A stretch of DNA of 64,000 bases from NCBI GenBank assembly GCA_900540785.1, contig UQHF01000001.1, positions 62,001-126,000 on the forward strand. The letters run 5' to 3'. This stretch comes from an uncultured Blautia sp. (GTDB taxonomy: Bacteria; Bacillota; Clostridia; Lachnospirales; Lachnospiraceae). Below, in pieces: positions 52,259 to 61,699 of the stretch. Position 1 is the first letter of the stretch. Each line of letters opens with the position of its first letter. A program made the position numbers and the translations under genes. Below the pieces are notes generated by a model. The model searched no databases and had not been told where the DNA came from. It saw only the letters and a program-made list of their open reading frames with translations.

Positions 52259-53689
52259 TCACTGAAAAATCTCATATGATTTCTTTAATACTTCATCTGT
52301 ATAAGTTGTGATGCTTTGATAAACAGGAAGCATTCTTTCATACAAAGCAACTGTTTCCGGATTCGGAACAAATGTATCTTTTACATGGACCATATTTTCC
52401 ACCGCTTCTTCAAAGCTCCCGTATATCCCTGCAGCAACAGCCGCGCAGATTGCAGAACCCAAACCTGCCGCACCGTTTACTGTATTTCTCACAACAGGAA
52501 GGTTAAATACATCTGCAAAAATCTGCATAAACAGACTGCTGTTGGAACCTCCCCCTGTAATGATCAGATGATCAAGCTCCACATGGACCTCTTTGCACAT
52601 ATCATCTACATGTTTTTTCATAGTCAGAGCAACCGCCTCAAGAAGCGAGCGATACATATGCCCTCTCGTATGTCTTCCGTCAAAACCGATCATAATACCT
52701 TTTTTATAACGATCGGATACAGGAGCCAGCCAGTCCAGAACGGTCATCAGACCATCGCTTCCAGCCGGTACATTTTCTGCTTCCCGGCTTAGCAGTTCTT
52801 CTGCTGACATTCCCTGCTCTTTTGCCATCTGAATATAGCTTTCCCCTAAAATATCTTTAAACCAGCTGATCGTCCACATACCTCTGCGGATTCCGTTGCT
52901 GTCATAAAGAAATTTATTTGGAACGCAGGAAAACTTGGGCCATGCGTAAGAAGTTCCCTGTAAATTTTCTTTTCCTTCCATCATGGCTGTCGTATACGTT
53001 CCAAGGGAAACACAGGCTGTTGTTTCTCCCATGCATCCTGTTCCCAGACCTTCCACCGCCTTGTCATTGGAGGTTGCCACTACAGGAACCCCTTTTGGAA
53101 GTCCTGTTGCTTCTGCCGCTTCTTCCGTAATATACCCCAAAACATCACCGGGCATAACAAGCTCAAAAAGCATTTCCCGTGGCATTCCTGTCTCTTTATA
53201 CGCCTCCGGAGAGTCTGACCATTTCCAGTTATCTACATCTACCGGCCAGCCATACTCATAATTCGCCACCGTATCCTTAAATTCACCGGTGAGACGATGT
53301 GTAATGTAACCGGAAGATGCTGTAATATACGCCACGTCTGGATTTACATGCTCGTAAGGCTGAGAAACCCGGATATCCATCCAGCTTAAAGCCGGCTGTG
53401 CCAGAGTACCGTCTTTTTTCAAATAAGCGCGACAGCAGCGAATCGTACATAAACCGATTCCCACAATATCTTCCATGTCACCCTGGAATTTTGCCATACA
53501 CTTCTTTGATGCCTTACAGATTGCCTCCCACCAGTCATCATCCGGATGTTCTACATATCCCGGTTTCGGAAGATTATACGGTCTTAAGGGCTCTTTGTCC
53601 TCACAGACGATATTTCCTTTTACATCAAAAATTGTAATTTTGGCACTCTGAGACCCTTCATCAATGCCAATAATATATTTTTCGCTCAT
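52259..53689 (-). CDS. FGGY-family carbohydrate kinase
   Basis: A 476-residue sugar or polyol kinase in the xylulokinase/glycerol-kinase fold. The N-terminal phosphate loop is GIDEGSQSAK; the ATP site includes VSLGTYTTAM and ITGGGSNSSLFMQIFADV. The family is broad (xylulose, ribulose, erythritol, glycerol and others) and the substrate-side residues do not let me choose. It follows an SDR gene by 21 bases. The pair suggests oxidation of a polyol or hydroxy-acid followed by phosphorylation, under control of the leader at 54560-54634. Confidence 0.88.
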   Translation of the reverse strand: MSEKYIIGIDEGSQSAKITIFDVKGNIVCEDKEPLRPYNLPKPGYVEHPDDDWWEAICKASKKCMAKFQGDMEDIVGIGLCTIRCCRAYLKKDGTLAQPALSWMDIRVSQPYEHVNPDVAYITASSGYITHRLTGEFKDTVANYEYGWPVDVDNWKWSDSPEAYKETGMPREMLFELVMPGDVLGYITEEAAEATGLPKGVPVVATSNDKAVEGLGTGCMGETTACVSLGTYTTAMMEGKENLQGTSYAWPKFSCVPNKFLYDSNGIRRGMWTISWFKDILGESYIQMAKEQGMSAEELLSREAENVPAGSDGLMTVLDWLAPVSDRYKKGIMIGFDGRHTRGHMYRSLLEAVALTMKKHVDDMCKEVHVELDHLIITGGGSNSSLFMQIFADVFNLPVVRNTVNGAAGLGSAICAAVAAGIYGSFEEAVENMVHVKDTFVPNPETVALYERMLPVYQSITTYTDEVLKKSYEIFQ

Positions 53690-53710
53690 ATTATCAAGTC
53701 CTTTTCCTTA

Positions 53711-54496
53711 TTATCTTACAAGATAACCGCCGTCTACTACTAACAATGTGCCATTAACGTAATCTGCTGCACGGCTTGCAAGAAATACCATTGCTCCCAT
53801 TAAATCCTGTCTTTCTCCCCAGCGGTCTGCAGGAACATGCTCTTTGATCTTAATATATTTTTCGTCATTTGCACTTCCTGTTCCGGTTGTCATGCTTGTC
53901 TGGAAATATCCAGGTGCAATACCGTTTACAGTAATGCCATATTTTCCTAATTCATCTGCATATGCCTTTGTTAATCCCATAAGACCTGCCTTCATAGCAG
54001 CATACGCCGGTGAACCAAGTCCTCCAAGGAAAGAGAATAAAGAACAGATATTAATAATTCTTCCGCTTCTCTGAGGAATCATATACTTTGCAACTGCGCG
54101 GCTTAATTCAAACGCTGCAGTCAGATTAATTGCGATCATAGGATCCCATTCTTCTCTTCCAAAATCCAGAACATCCTTACAGATACAAATACCTGCGCAG
54201 TTTACAAGAATGTCAACCTGTCCATATACTTTTACACATTCATCTGCAACCGTTTCACACATTCCTGTTTCTGTAATATCGCCCTGCATGAATGTATATT
54301 TTACACCGCAGTCTTCAATTAATTTTTTTGTTGTTCCATCATCATCAATATGGGCAAATACAAAAATATCAGCTCCGGCTTTTGCCAGCGCAAGAGCGAA
54401 TGCCTGTCCCAAACCACTGTTTCCGCCTGTTACGATTGCTTTTTTTCCCTTCAGTGAAAAGAAATCCATTGAAAAATCATTAATATTTGTACCCAT
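53711..54496 (-). CDS. Short-chain dehydrogenase/reductase (gluconate 5-dehydrogenase-like)
   Basis: A 261-residue NAD(P)-dependent SDR. The cofactor loop is TGGNSGLGQA, the NAG-like motif is NCAGI, the catalytic Ser is in ICSLFSF and the Tyr/Lys pair in AYAAMKAG. The overall wording resembles KduD/IdnO sugar-acid dehydrogenases. First gene of the SDR-kinase operon; its leader carries the attenuator described separately. RBS AGGAGGAA. Confidence 0.9.
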   Translation of the reverse strand: MGTNINDFSMDFFSLKGKKAIVTGGNSGLGQAFALALAKAGADIFVFAHIDDDGTTKKLIEDCGVKYTFMQGDITETGMCETVADECVKVYGQVDILVNCAGICICKDVLDFGREEWDPMIAINLTAAFELSRAVAKYMIPQRSGRIINICSLFSFLGGLGSPAYAAMKAGLMGLTKAYADELGKYGITVNGIAPGYFQTSMTTGTGSANDEKYIKIKEHVPADRWGERQDLMGAMVFLASRAADYVNGTLLVVDGGYLVR

Positions 54497-54559
54497 GTCT
54501 TATTCCTCCATAATTTCTTTTTCCTATTTTTTGTTAAAAGCATAATCCAAATCCCGAAA

Positions 54560-54634
54560 CAAAAAAAAGAGAGAGTCCTCCTGCTCATAGAAATCTTGAA
54601 CAAAAGTTACTCTCTCTTAAGCTCTTTTAGTAAC
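54560..54634 (-). promoter_or_regulatory. Leader attenuator of the SDR-kinase operon (probable GlpP target)
   Basis: Transcribed from about 54635. The terminator has arms AAGAGAGAGT (54618-54609) and ACTCTCTCTT (54576-54567) followed by eight T. An alternative hairpin pairs GTTACT (54634-54629) with AGTAAC (54611-54606), enclosing the terminator's 5' arm, so the two cannot coexist. This is the layout of a protein-controlled antiterminator. The GlpP-type RNA-binding antiterminator is encoded 80 bases upstream, and the MFS leader at 63017-63074 has the same design. Confidence 0.75.
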
Positions 54635-54641
54635 TGTATTT

Positions 54642-54670
54642 ACTATAACCTTATACACAAAATATGTCAA
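54642..54670 (-). promoter_or_regulatory. Sigma-70 promoter of the SDR-kinase operon
   Basis: Minus strand TTGACA (54670-54665), 17-base spacer, TATAGT (54647-54642). Seven bases separate the -10 from the GTTAC of the leader hairpin. Confidence 0.75.
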
Positions 54671-54716
54671 TGGTCAAAAACGCACAAAAGAACACTTTGT
54701 TTTTTATGCATTTTCA

Positions 54717-55295
54717 CTAACAATCCCATAAACTGCGGTTACTTGTGGCAACCGCAATGGCTCCCGCTTTCAGCGCTCCGATAATATCTTCTTTATCCTG
54801 CGTCAGACCACTGGCTACGATCGGCTTATTGATAGACTCTGCCAGATATTTCATAACTTTTGAAAGTCCCACCGGCATAAATTCTACTACATCGGGATTG
54901 CTGTTTTTTACATTTTTCTCAACATTGGCATAAGTAAAGCCATCGATCATATAAAATCTCTGAATAGCAAAAAGTCCGATTTCTTTGGCTCTTTTTATCA
55001 TCACAGGTTTCATGGATATAATGCCATCTGCTTTTACATGATGTTTCATAAAGTCCACACAGATTTCTTTGGCTGCCAGCCCGGCAATCAGATCAATATG
55101 CACGATTGCCTTTTTGCCCATTGCTTTTACTTTCTCTACAATGCCTGTGATCGTGCAAATATCTCCGTATATAATATAAGCCATATCGCTTTCGGAATCC
55201 TTCAGCGCTTCCAGCCATTCCTCATTTTTAATTTCCGGGATTACCGGACACATTTCTGTAGATAACAGAAATTCCTCTTTCGTCAATGTTTCCAT
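54717..55295 (-). CDS. glpP: GlpP-type glycerol-3-phosphate-responsive antiterminator
   Basis: A 192-residue TIM-barrel RNA-binding protein matching GlpP length. Diagnostic phrases are CPVIPEIKNEEWLEAL, VHIDLIAGLAAKEICVDF, IISMKPVMIKRAKEIGL, VEFMPVGLSKVM and PIVASGLTQDKEDIIGALKAGAIAVATSN (in parts). In Bacillus subtilis GlpP with glycerol-3-phosphate prevents termination in the glpD leader. No glycerol genes are present here, so its likely targets are the local leaders. It overlaps the RpiR-type regulator gene by 13 bases. Confidence 0.92.
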   Translation of the reverse strand: METLTKEEFLLSTEMCPVIPEIKNEEWLEALKDSESDMAYIIYGDICTITGIVEKVKAMGKKAIVHIDLIAGLAAKEICVDFMKHHVKADGIISMKPVMIKRAKEIGLFAIQRFYMIDGFTYANVEKNVKNSNPDVVEFMPVGLSKVMKYLAESINKPIVASGLTQDKEDIIGALKAGAIAVATSNRSLWDC

Positions 55296-56002
55296 ATCTT
55301 TCCCTTTCTCTCTAAAAGTCTGAATATTACTTCTTCAATGAAAATAAAAAATACTGTCCTGGATTTCTCATACGGCTTTAATTCCGGCGACTGTACACTA
55401 TGCGTAAGAAAGCAGACATTTTCATACTGTTCCAGCAGATCCACATGGTATTCTTCCACAATCACCAGTGTGTCACAGCCTTTTACTTTTGCTTCCTCAC
55501 ATATTTCCTGAAAGGAAGCAAAATGGCCGGTAGCCGAGAGAATTACAAGAAGCGTAGCGGAATCCATAAGTTCTTTTGCCGTTACCAGATCTGGAACTGC
55601 AATAATAAAGGCATCGCTCTGGAGTCTTAACTTATATTCAAAATACTGCGCGCAATAATACGAGGGGCCGTATCCCAAAATAATAATTTTTTTATGCTGC
55701 TCCAGCTGCTCAATAAAATTTTCTACAATACGAAAATCAAATTCTTCTGTAAACTGCCGAATCCTTTCCAGTTCATTTGAGCAGGTCTTTTTTTCCGGTT
55801 CTTTTCCCTGAAGAAAGGCAGCAAATTGTTTAAAATTGTCAAATCCCAGTTTTTTGACAAATTTTGAGATCTTAGAAACAGAGCACCCGCAATATAAGGC
55901 AGCCTCTGAAATCTTAATGCTCGTATTCTCCTCTGCATACACTACCAGCTGCTTATAAATCAACTGTTCCAGAGGATTTAGCTTTTTCCGATCAATAATC
56001 AT
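55283..56002 (-). CDS. MurR/RpiR-family transcriptional regulator
   Basis: About 240 residues: an N-terminal helix-turn-helix (ISEAALYCGCSVSKISKFVKKLG) and a C-terminal SIS phosphosugar-binding domain (KIIILGYGPSYYCAQYFEYKL). Start at ATG 56002 is preferred for ribosome-site spacing; GTG 56008 is possible. Divergent from the FAD oxidase operon, with two copies of GGAAAATTTTC between them, and co-transcribed with glpP. It probably responds to a phosphorylated intermediate made by the FGGY kinase. Confidence 0.88.
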   Translation of the reverse strand: MIIDRKKLNPLEQLIYKQLVVYAEENTSIKISEAALYCGCSVSKISKFVKKLGFDNFKQFAAFLQGKEPEKKTCSNELERIRQFTEEFDFRIVENFIEQLEQHKKIIILGYGPSYYCAQYFEYKLRLQSDAFIIAVPDLVTAKELMDSATLLVILSATGHFASFQEICEEAKVKGCDTLVIVEEYHVDLLEQYENVCFLTHSVQSPELKPYEKSRTVFFIFIEEVIFRLLERKGKIWKH

Positions 56003-56029
56003 ACGCACCGAATCCTTTTCTTTTTTTCT

Positions 56030-56058
56030 ATTGTATCACAGGCTTTTCCACAGGTAAA
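56030..56058 (-). promoter_or_regulatory. Promoter of the rpiR-glpP operon
   Basis: Minus strand TTTACC (56058-56053), 17-base spacer, TACAAT (56035-56030). A putative operator at 56062-56073 adjoins the -35. Confidence 0.6.
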
Positions 56059-56061
56059 TAC

Positions 56062-56112
56062 GGAAAATTTTCCATATTAAATTATTTTTTATATTTTTTC
56101 AGGAAAATTTTC
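56062..56112. promoter_or_regulatory. Paired palindromic operators between rpiR and the FAD oxidase operon
   Basis: GGAAAATTTTCC (56062-56073, perfect palindrome) and GGAAAATTTTC (56102-56112), start-to-start spacing 40 bases, about four helical turns. They flank both divergent -35 regions and are the best candidates for RpiR binding. Confidence 0.5.
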
Positions 56113-56122
56113 TAAAAAACTA

Positions 56123-56151
56123 TTGACAGCTAACTGTAAAACATTTATGCT
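56123..56151 (+). promoter_or_regulatory. Sigma-70 promoter of the FAD oxidase-Etf-BCCT operon
   Basis: TTGACA (56123-56128), 17-base spacer, TATGCT (56146-56151), 81 bases upstream of the first gene. No terminator hairpin is present in this leader, unlike the other two operons. Confidence 0.75.
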
Positions 56152-56231
56152 GAATTTATCAAATATCCCGAAACGCATGTAACACGAATTTATGAAATCT
56201 AAACAATCTAAACAAAAGGAGTTCTATTATT

Positions 56232-57704
56232 ATGACAAAAGAACAGATATTAGACAAATTAAATGATATGTTAACTGCCGATCAGGTCAATACCGATGCA
56301 GACGATCTTTACGATGCCTCTGCAGACCGTTACAAAAAATATGCGAAAGCAAAAAAGGTACTGGACAACCCCATTCCTACAGCCATTGTTTATCCGAAAA
56401 ATACAGATGAAGTAAAAGAACTTTTAATGTTCTGTAATGAGGAAAACATCAATGTGATCCCAAGAAGCGGAAAAACAGCCACGGAAGGCGGACTGGAAAA
56501 CTGGAAAGAACTTGCTCTCGTTATCGACGGAAAGAATTTAAATAAGATTCTCAATATTGATACTTATAATATGCAGGCAACTGTTCAGTCAGGCGTACCT
56601 CTTCAGCAGCTGGAAGATGAGTTAAGAAAACTCGGTTACACAACAGGACATTCTCCACAGTCAAAACCAGTCGCACAGTACGGAGGGCTTGTTTCCACAA
56701 GAAGCATCGGACAGTTTTCCACTTTATACGGCGGAATTGAAGACATGGTAGTTGGTCTGGAATGTGTATTCCCGGACGGACATATATGCCGCATTAAAAA
56801 TGTGCCAAGACGTGCCGGCGGTCCTGATATTCGTCATATTGCCATTGGTAATGAGGGAACGCTCTGCTACATCACAGAAGTGACTGTAAAAATTTTCAAA
56901 TACTTCCCGGAAAACAATTTATTCTACGGATATTTGATCAAAGATGTTCCTACCGGTATCAAAGTCCTCAGAGAAGTATTTGTAAACGGCTACCGTCCGT
57001 CTGTTGCACGTGTTTACTCTGAAGAAGATGCACGTCAGCATTTCTATCACTTCCATGAAGGAAAATGCGTTCTTATTTTCATGGCAGAAGGTGCGAAAGC
57101 AATTTCTGATGCCTGTGGTCAGGGAATCGAAGAAGCTGTAGAAAAATTCAAAGACGGAATTATCAAAAAAGTAGACAGTTCTTTAATCGAAGGCTGGTTC
57201 AATCACCTGAACTGGTCTCAGAAAGATATTGATGACGAAGTTCAGGAAATGATCAATAATGACCGTCACAGCGGATATACAACTGAGATTTCAGCAAACT
57301 GGGAAACCATTCCACAGATTTATGAAAACGTGATCCATCGTATCCGTACCGAATTCAAACAGGCAGACGATCTTATTATGTTAGGCGGACATTCTTCTCA
57401 CAGTTATTTAAACGGTACAAATATGTATTTTGTATACCAGTATAACATTAACTGTGAGCCGGAAGACGAATTCAGAATGTATCACCACCCTATTCAGACG
57501 ATCATTGTAGAAGAAACTCTGAAATTAGGCGGTTCTATGTGTCACCACCACGGAATCGGTAAATACAGAAATCAGTGGACAAAAGAAGAGCATGGTTCTG
57601 CTTACTATATGCTTGAAAAACTGAAAGAAACATTCGATCCTAACGGAATTATGAGCTTCGGTAATATATTCTATCAGGAAGAAGGAGCAAAATTCCAGAA
57701 ATAA
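56232..57704 (+). CDS. FAD-binding oxidoreductase, GlcD/alkyl-DHAP-synthase-like
   Basis: A 490-residue flavoprotein of the vanillyl-alcohol-oxidase fold. The FAD domain (about 40-230) shows VIPRSGKTATEGG, TVQSGVPLQQLEDEL and IAIGNEGTLCYITEVTVKI. The C-terminal cap ends with CHHHGIGKYR, a motif typical of alkyldihydroxyacetonephosphate synthase-like members. Bacterial relatives oxidise 2-hydroxy acids or glycerol-type substrates and pass electrons to an electron-transfer flavoprotein, which is encoded next. Exact substrate unknown. RBS AAAAGGAG. Confidence 0.85.
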   Translation: MTKEQILDKLNDMLTADQVNTDADDLYDASADRYKKYAKAKKVLDNPIPTAIVYPKNTDEVKELLMFCNEENINVIPRSGKTATEGGLENWKELALVIDGKNLNKILNIDTYNMQATVQSGVPLQQLEDELRKLGYTTGHSPQSKPVAQYGGLVSTRSIGQFSTLYGGIEDMVVGLECVFPDGHICRIKNVPRRAGGPDIRHIAIGNEGTLCYITEVTVKIFKYFPENNLFYGYLIKDVPTGIKVLREVFVNGYRPSVARVYSEEDARQHFYHFHEGKCVLIFMAEGAKAISDACGQGIEEAVEKFKDGIIKKVDSSLIEGWFNHLNWSQKDIDDEVQEMINNDRHSGYTTEISANWETIPQIYENVIHRIRTEFKQADDLIMLGGHSSHSYLNGTNMYFVYQYNINCEPEDEFRMYHHPIQTIIVEETLKLGGSMCHHHGIGKYRNQWTKEEHGSAYYMLEKLKETFDPNGIMSFGNIFYQEEGAKFQK

Positions 57705-57731
57705 AAGCAGTTTGTAACTTTTGGAGGCCTT

Positions 57732-58529
57732 ATGAAAATTATTTGTCTTTTAAAATTTGTACCAGATGTTGACTCTTTTGAATATGATTATGAAAAAAAT
57801 GTACTGGTGAGGGAAAATGTAAAACAGATTCTTAATCCAGATGACGCATGTGCATTAGGGTTTGCCCTGAAATTAAAAAAGACAAATCCGGACATTGAAA
57901 TTGAAGCAGTCACAATGGCTCCCCACAGTGTCAGAAAATTCATGGAAGATGTATTGCGCCGGCGTGCAGATAAGGGAACTCTTATATCGGATCCTCTTTT
58001 TGCCGGAAGCGATACTCTTGCCACAAGCCTGATCCTGGGAACTTATCTGAAGCAGACGCCATACGATGTTATCCTCACAGGAAGTCAGACTTTAGATGGC
58101 GATACTGCACAGGTGCCTGCCCAGATAGCTGAGTTCCTCAAGATAAGCTATATATCCGGCATTACGAAAATAGATGAACAGTCATTCCTTCAAGGCACTC
58201 CTCAGGTAGAAGTAGATACAGAAAATCACACCGATATTTATGAACTTACTTTCCCTTCTCTTCTTGCAATCAGAAGGGAAAGCAAATATCGGCTTCCTTT
58301 CGTCCGATTTGCAGACCTGGAATCAGATGTAAGCGAGCAGCTTCAGATTATTGACAATCACACTTTGAACATATCACCTGAAAAAATCGGACTGAAAGGT
58401 TCTTCTACCAGGGTAATACAAACTTATCCCCAGACTTATGAAAGCAAAGAAAAAATCATGGTTCAAAACGATGAGGAAGGTATTGAAACTGTATACTGTT
58501 TTTTAAAAGAAAAAGGATATATCAAATGA
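57732..58529 (+). CDS. etfB: Electron transfer flavoprotein, beta subunit
   Basis: A 265-residue EtfB (KIICLLKFVPDV, LNPDDACALGFALKL, GSQTLDGDTAQVPAQIAE). It binds AMP or a second FAD and shuttles electrons. The pattern oxidase-EtfB-EtfA recalls the lactate dehydrogenase/Etf complex of acetogens. It overlaps etfA by four bases. RBS TGGAGG. Confidence 0.93.
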   Translation: MKIICLLKFVPDVDSFEYDYEKNVLVRENVKQILNPDDACALGFALKLKKTNPDIEIEAVTMAPHSVRKFMEDVLRRRADKGTLISDPLFAGSDTLATSLILGTYLKQTPYDVILTGSQTLDGDTAQVPAQIAEFLKISYISGITKIDEQSFLQGTPQVEVDTENHTDIYELTFPSLLAIRRESKYRLPFVRFADLESDVSEQLQIIDNHTLNISPEKIGLKGSSTRVIQTYPQTYESKEKIMVQNDEEGIETVYCFLKEKGYIK

Positions 58530-59461
58530 AGAAATGTTTAATTTTTCTGGAAAAAGAATACGAAAAATTTTGTGTAAGCCTTTTAAAAGCAGCAGAAGAA
58601 ATGTATGGTTCTCATTTCCAAAGCTATGCTTTATCTTTAAATGCTGATCTGGCACAGGCAGAACATTTTTTTGATGAAATTATCACTGTTTCTGATGAAA
58701 AAGTCCGCTGTTACGATACGCACAGCATTGCCTGTGTAATCGAGGAACTGCATACTTTATACGCCTTTGACAGTATCCTGATTCTGGCAACTCATTTCGG
58801 GCGTATGTTAGCCCCATCTCTGTCTATGCGGTTAAACACCGGATTAGTGGCAGATGTTACAGAGATCAAGCGCCATACGGACAAAATCGAAATGGTCCGC
58901 CCTGCTTTCAGCGGAAAACTTCTGGCAGGAATCGTTAATACACAGGGAAATCTGATCATGATGAGTATCCGTCCCGGAATTTTTCTCTACGAAAATATAA
59001 ATCCAAAATCTTCCAAAATTTGGAATTATCAGCCGAAAAATGTATCTGTTTCTCAAATAAAACACATCTCCCGAAAAGACAAGCCTGCGTCGAAGGACAT
59101 ACGGGAAAGTGATATATTAATTTCAGGCGGCGGCGGTATTCTGGAGGACTTTGACTTGATCGATGAACTTGCCGGACAATTAGGAGGAATGAAGGCAGCC
59201 AGTCGAAAAGTCGTAGACAGCGGGAAGGCAGATCGCAACATCCAGGTAGGACAATCCGGCAAGATCGTTCATCCCAGGCTTTATATTGCGCTTGGCATTT
59301 ACGGAGCTCTACAGCATGTAACGGGTTTAAATCACGTGGAGCATATTATTTCAGTCAATACAAATAAAAACGCTCCTATGTGCAGTCTGGCAGATATTGT
59401 TGTGGAGGGAGATGCCAAAACTTTTATTCTGAATCTTATAAAAAGAATGCAACAAGGGTAG
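58526..59461 (+). CDS. etfA: Electron transfer flavoprotein, alpha subunit
   Basis: A 311-residue EtfA with the C-terminal FAD domain: VVDSGKADRNIQVGQSGKIVHPRLYIALGIYGA (in parts) and LADIVVEGDAKTF. It lacks the N-terminal ferredoxin-like extension of about 60-100 residues found in the lactate-linked bifurcating LctC, so ferredoxin coupling, if any, must use another route. Partner of etfB. Confidence 0.93.
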   Translation: MKKCLIFLEKEYEKFCVSLLKAAEEMYGSHFQSYALSLNADLAQAEHFFDEIITVSDEKVRCYDTHSIACVIEELHTLYAFDSILILATHFGRMLAPSLSMRLNTGLVADVTEIKRHTDKIEMVRPAFSGKLLAGIVNTQGNLIMMSIRPGIFLYENINPKSSKIWNYQPKNVSVSQIKHISRKDKPASKDIRESDILISGGGGILEDFDLIDELAGQLGGMKAASRKVVDSGKADRNIQVGQSGKIVHPRLYIALGIYGALQHVTGLNHVEHIISVNTNKNAPMCSLADIVVEGDAKTFILNLIKRMQQG

Positions 59462-59510
59462 CAAAACTAAAAAATCGATGTTGTCCCCGGGACGGCAGAA
59501 CGGAGGTTTT

Positions 59511-61106
59511 ATGAAACAAAAGAAAAATATTCGCTGGGGTGTCTTTTTGATTCCCTGGCTATTGTCATTTTCAGCTATTTTATTAAACTTCATTAACGGA
59601 AAAGCTTTTAATTCTGTTATCATGACTATGACAAACTTTATCCTGGATAAGTTTTCATGGCTCTTTACGATCATGTCTTTCGTATGTGTCGTTCTAATTG
59701 TCGTTGCCTATTTTACTCCCTTTGGCAATGTAAGAATTGGCGGCAGAACGGCAAAACCTGTCCTGAAACAATCCAACTATGTATGGATTGTTCTGTGTAC
59801 TATTATGGCTGCCGGGATCCTTTTATGGGCATGTGCGGAACCTATGAACCACTATTATAATCCTCCTGCTCATATTAAAGCGGAAAGCCCTGAGGCAATT
59901 ACCTTTTTAATGAAAAATATCTTCCTGGAATGGACTTTCACTCCTATGTGTATCTATGGAATGCCGGCCATTCTTTTTGCATTTCTTTTTTACAATGCAA
60001 AAAAAGATTACTCTATAGGCACTATGTTATATCCAGCTCTCCCCTATAACAGGGCGAAAAAGCTTTCCCCGGCTGTGGATATGCTTTGTCTTTTTGGATT
60101 GGTATGTGGAATGGCGGCAAGTATGGGATCTGCTGTTTTTCTGGTATCTGACGGACTGGACAGCTTAACCGGCGGAGTGATCAAATCCAGTGCAGCCACA
60201 TGGATTATCATTGGCGTTGCTATTGTCGCCATGTTTGTACTGTCTGCTGTTTCCGGCGTAACAAAAGGAATACGTATTTTATCCACTTTAAACTCTCGCA
60301 TTTACATGGCGCTGGGAGCATTTGTCTTCCTATTTGGTCCTACTGTTTATATTCTGAACCTGACTTCAGAAACCTTCGGCGCTTATTTATCGGATTTCAT
60401 TGGCATATCCCTTCATATGTCAGCCGCCGACGGAGACGGCTGGGCGCTGTGGTGGCCTGTATTTTACTGGTGCAACTGGATGGCATGGATGGCAGTTACC
60501 TCTACCTTCCTGGGACGTATCTCCAAAGGATATACGGTTAAGGAAATTATACGTGTATGCGTGATCATCCCATCTCTGTTCTCCGTTGTATGGCTGGGTC
60601 TGTTTTCCTCCTCTGCACTTTACTATGAGTTAAACGGTATTGGAATCAATAAGGCTATGACAGAAATCGGAACTGCTACCGCTACTTACGAAACCTTAAA
60701 ACAGATGCCCCTATCTGTAATTACAATAGCAGTCTTTCTTTTAATCGTACTGGTATCTTTTGTAACAGCTTCTGACTCAAATACAAATGCCATGTCGGGT
60801 CTTTGTACAAGCGGTCTTACAACAGACGATCAGGAATCCCCAACATGGCTGAAGGTTATCTGGGGTGCTACAATCGGTACTATGTGTATTGTATTTATTC
60901 TGGCATTCCGCACCACAGACAGTCTGAAATATCTTTCAAACCTTGGCGGATTCCCCATTGTATTCCTGCTGATCCTCATTTCCATTTCCTTTATAAAGGT
61001 TATGATGAATCCTGCCAAATACGATACATTCAAGGAAGATTATGACGAAACGGGCAAACCCATTCCGTCCAGACGCTTAAAATCAGAAGAAGAATCTGCT
61101 AAATAA
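59511..61106 (+). CDS. BCCT-family transporter
   Basis: A 531-residue betaine/carnitine/choline-type transporter with 12 helices. The tryptophan-rich signature is visible in DGWALWWPVFYWCNWMAWMA and ILLWACAEPMNHYYNPP. Members move quaternary ammonium compounds by ion symport or by exchange (CaiT type). The start at 59511 follows CGGAGG. Being in one operon with an FAD oxidase and Etf suggests that it imports the compound oxidised here, presumably a trimethylammonium hydroxy compound. That link is inference. Confidence 0.9.
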   Translation: MKQKKNIRWGVFLIPWLLSFSAILLNFINGKAFNSVIMTMTNFILDKFSWLFTIMSFVCVVLIVVAYFTPFGNVRIGGRTAKPVLKQSNYVWIVLCTIMAAGILLWACAEPMNHYYNPPAHIKAESPEAITFLMKNIFLEWTFTPMCIYGMPAILFAFLFYNAKKDYSIGTMLYPALPYNRAKKLSPAVDMLCLFGLVCGMAASMGSAVFLVSDGLDSLTGGVIKSSAATWIIIGVAIVAMFVLSAVSGVTKGIRILSTLNSRIYMALGAFVFLFGPTVYILNLTSETFGAYLSDFIGISLHMSAADGDGWALWWPVFYWCNWMAWMAVTSTFLGRISKGYTVKEIIRVCVIIPSLFSVVWLGLFSSSALYYELNGIGINKAMTEIGTATATYETLKQMPLSVITIAVFLLIVLVSFVTASDSNTNAMSGLCTSGLTTDDQESPTWLKVIWGATIGTMCIVFILAFRTTDSLKYLSNLGGFPIVFLLILISISFIKVMMNPAKYDTFKEDYDETGKPIPSRRLKSEEESAK

Positions 61107-61121
61107 TATATGGAGGTTATT

Positions 61122-61628
61122 TTGAGAGACATACTGGAATTTACTTATCAATTAAATTACGACGAAATTTATGAAGCTTTTTTCCTGTTAAGCATGAAGT
61201 GGAGCAGAAAAATCCGTAAAATACTCACTATAATACTTACACTTATCGCCATATGTTTTTTAGCGTTTTTTGCTTTTAACAGAAACAGAATTTACAGCTT
61301 CTTCCTTGCAGTTGTAGATATTTTTCTCCTTTCTTATCTTGTCTACATGCCTGCATTAAAAGCCAGACGCGGTGCGAAAAAGGTATGCAGCCGGAAAGGC
61401 ACTTATCGTATAAAACTCACAAAGCAGGGACAGATCATCAGCGGCAATGAACGTATTTCCATTGCCGGAGATGCAAATGCCAGAGCGATTGAAACCCCAG
61501 CAAGCTATGTCATCCGCCCGGACGGTCAGCACACCTTCTGTATCCCAAAAAGAATTATGAATGTACAGGAACAAAAAGAAACCGAAGCAATTTTACGAAA
61601 CGCCTGCAAGTACAGAACAGAGCTGTAA
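61122..61628 (+). CDS. YcxB-like small membrane protein
   Basis: About 168 residues. A short N-terminal segment (LEFTYQLNYDEIYEAFFLL) precedes two helices (ILTIILTLIAICFLAFFAF, FFLAVVDIFLLSYLVYM) and a soluble C-terminus of about 85 residues with a YcxB-like beta pattern ending near the motif IPKRIMNVQE. The likely start is TTG at 61122, because the ATG at 61110 lies inside the ribosome site (ATGGAGG). Last gene of the FAD oxidase operon. Function unknown. Confidence 0.7.
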   Translation: MRDILEFTYQLNYDEIYEAFFLLSMKWSRKIRKILTIILTLIAICFLAFFAFNRNRIYSFFLAVVDIFLLSYLVYMPALKARRGAKKVCSRKGTYRIKLTKQGQIISGNERISIAGDANARAIETPASYVIRPDGQHTFCIPKRIMNVQEQKETEAILRNACKYRTEL

Positions 61629-61635
61629 AAAGCAA

Positions 61636-61683
61636 AAAGAGGAACCGCAGATTCCTGACAGTAACAATCTGCGGTTCCTCTTT
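61636..61683. terminator. Bidirectional terminator between the BCCT operon and the MFS gene
   Basis: A perfect 18-base-pair stem (AAAGAGGAACCGCAGATT and its complement, 61636-61653 and 61666-61683) with a 12-base loop. Confidence 0.9.
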
Positions 61684-61699
61684 CTGTATATGTTTTCAG

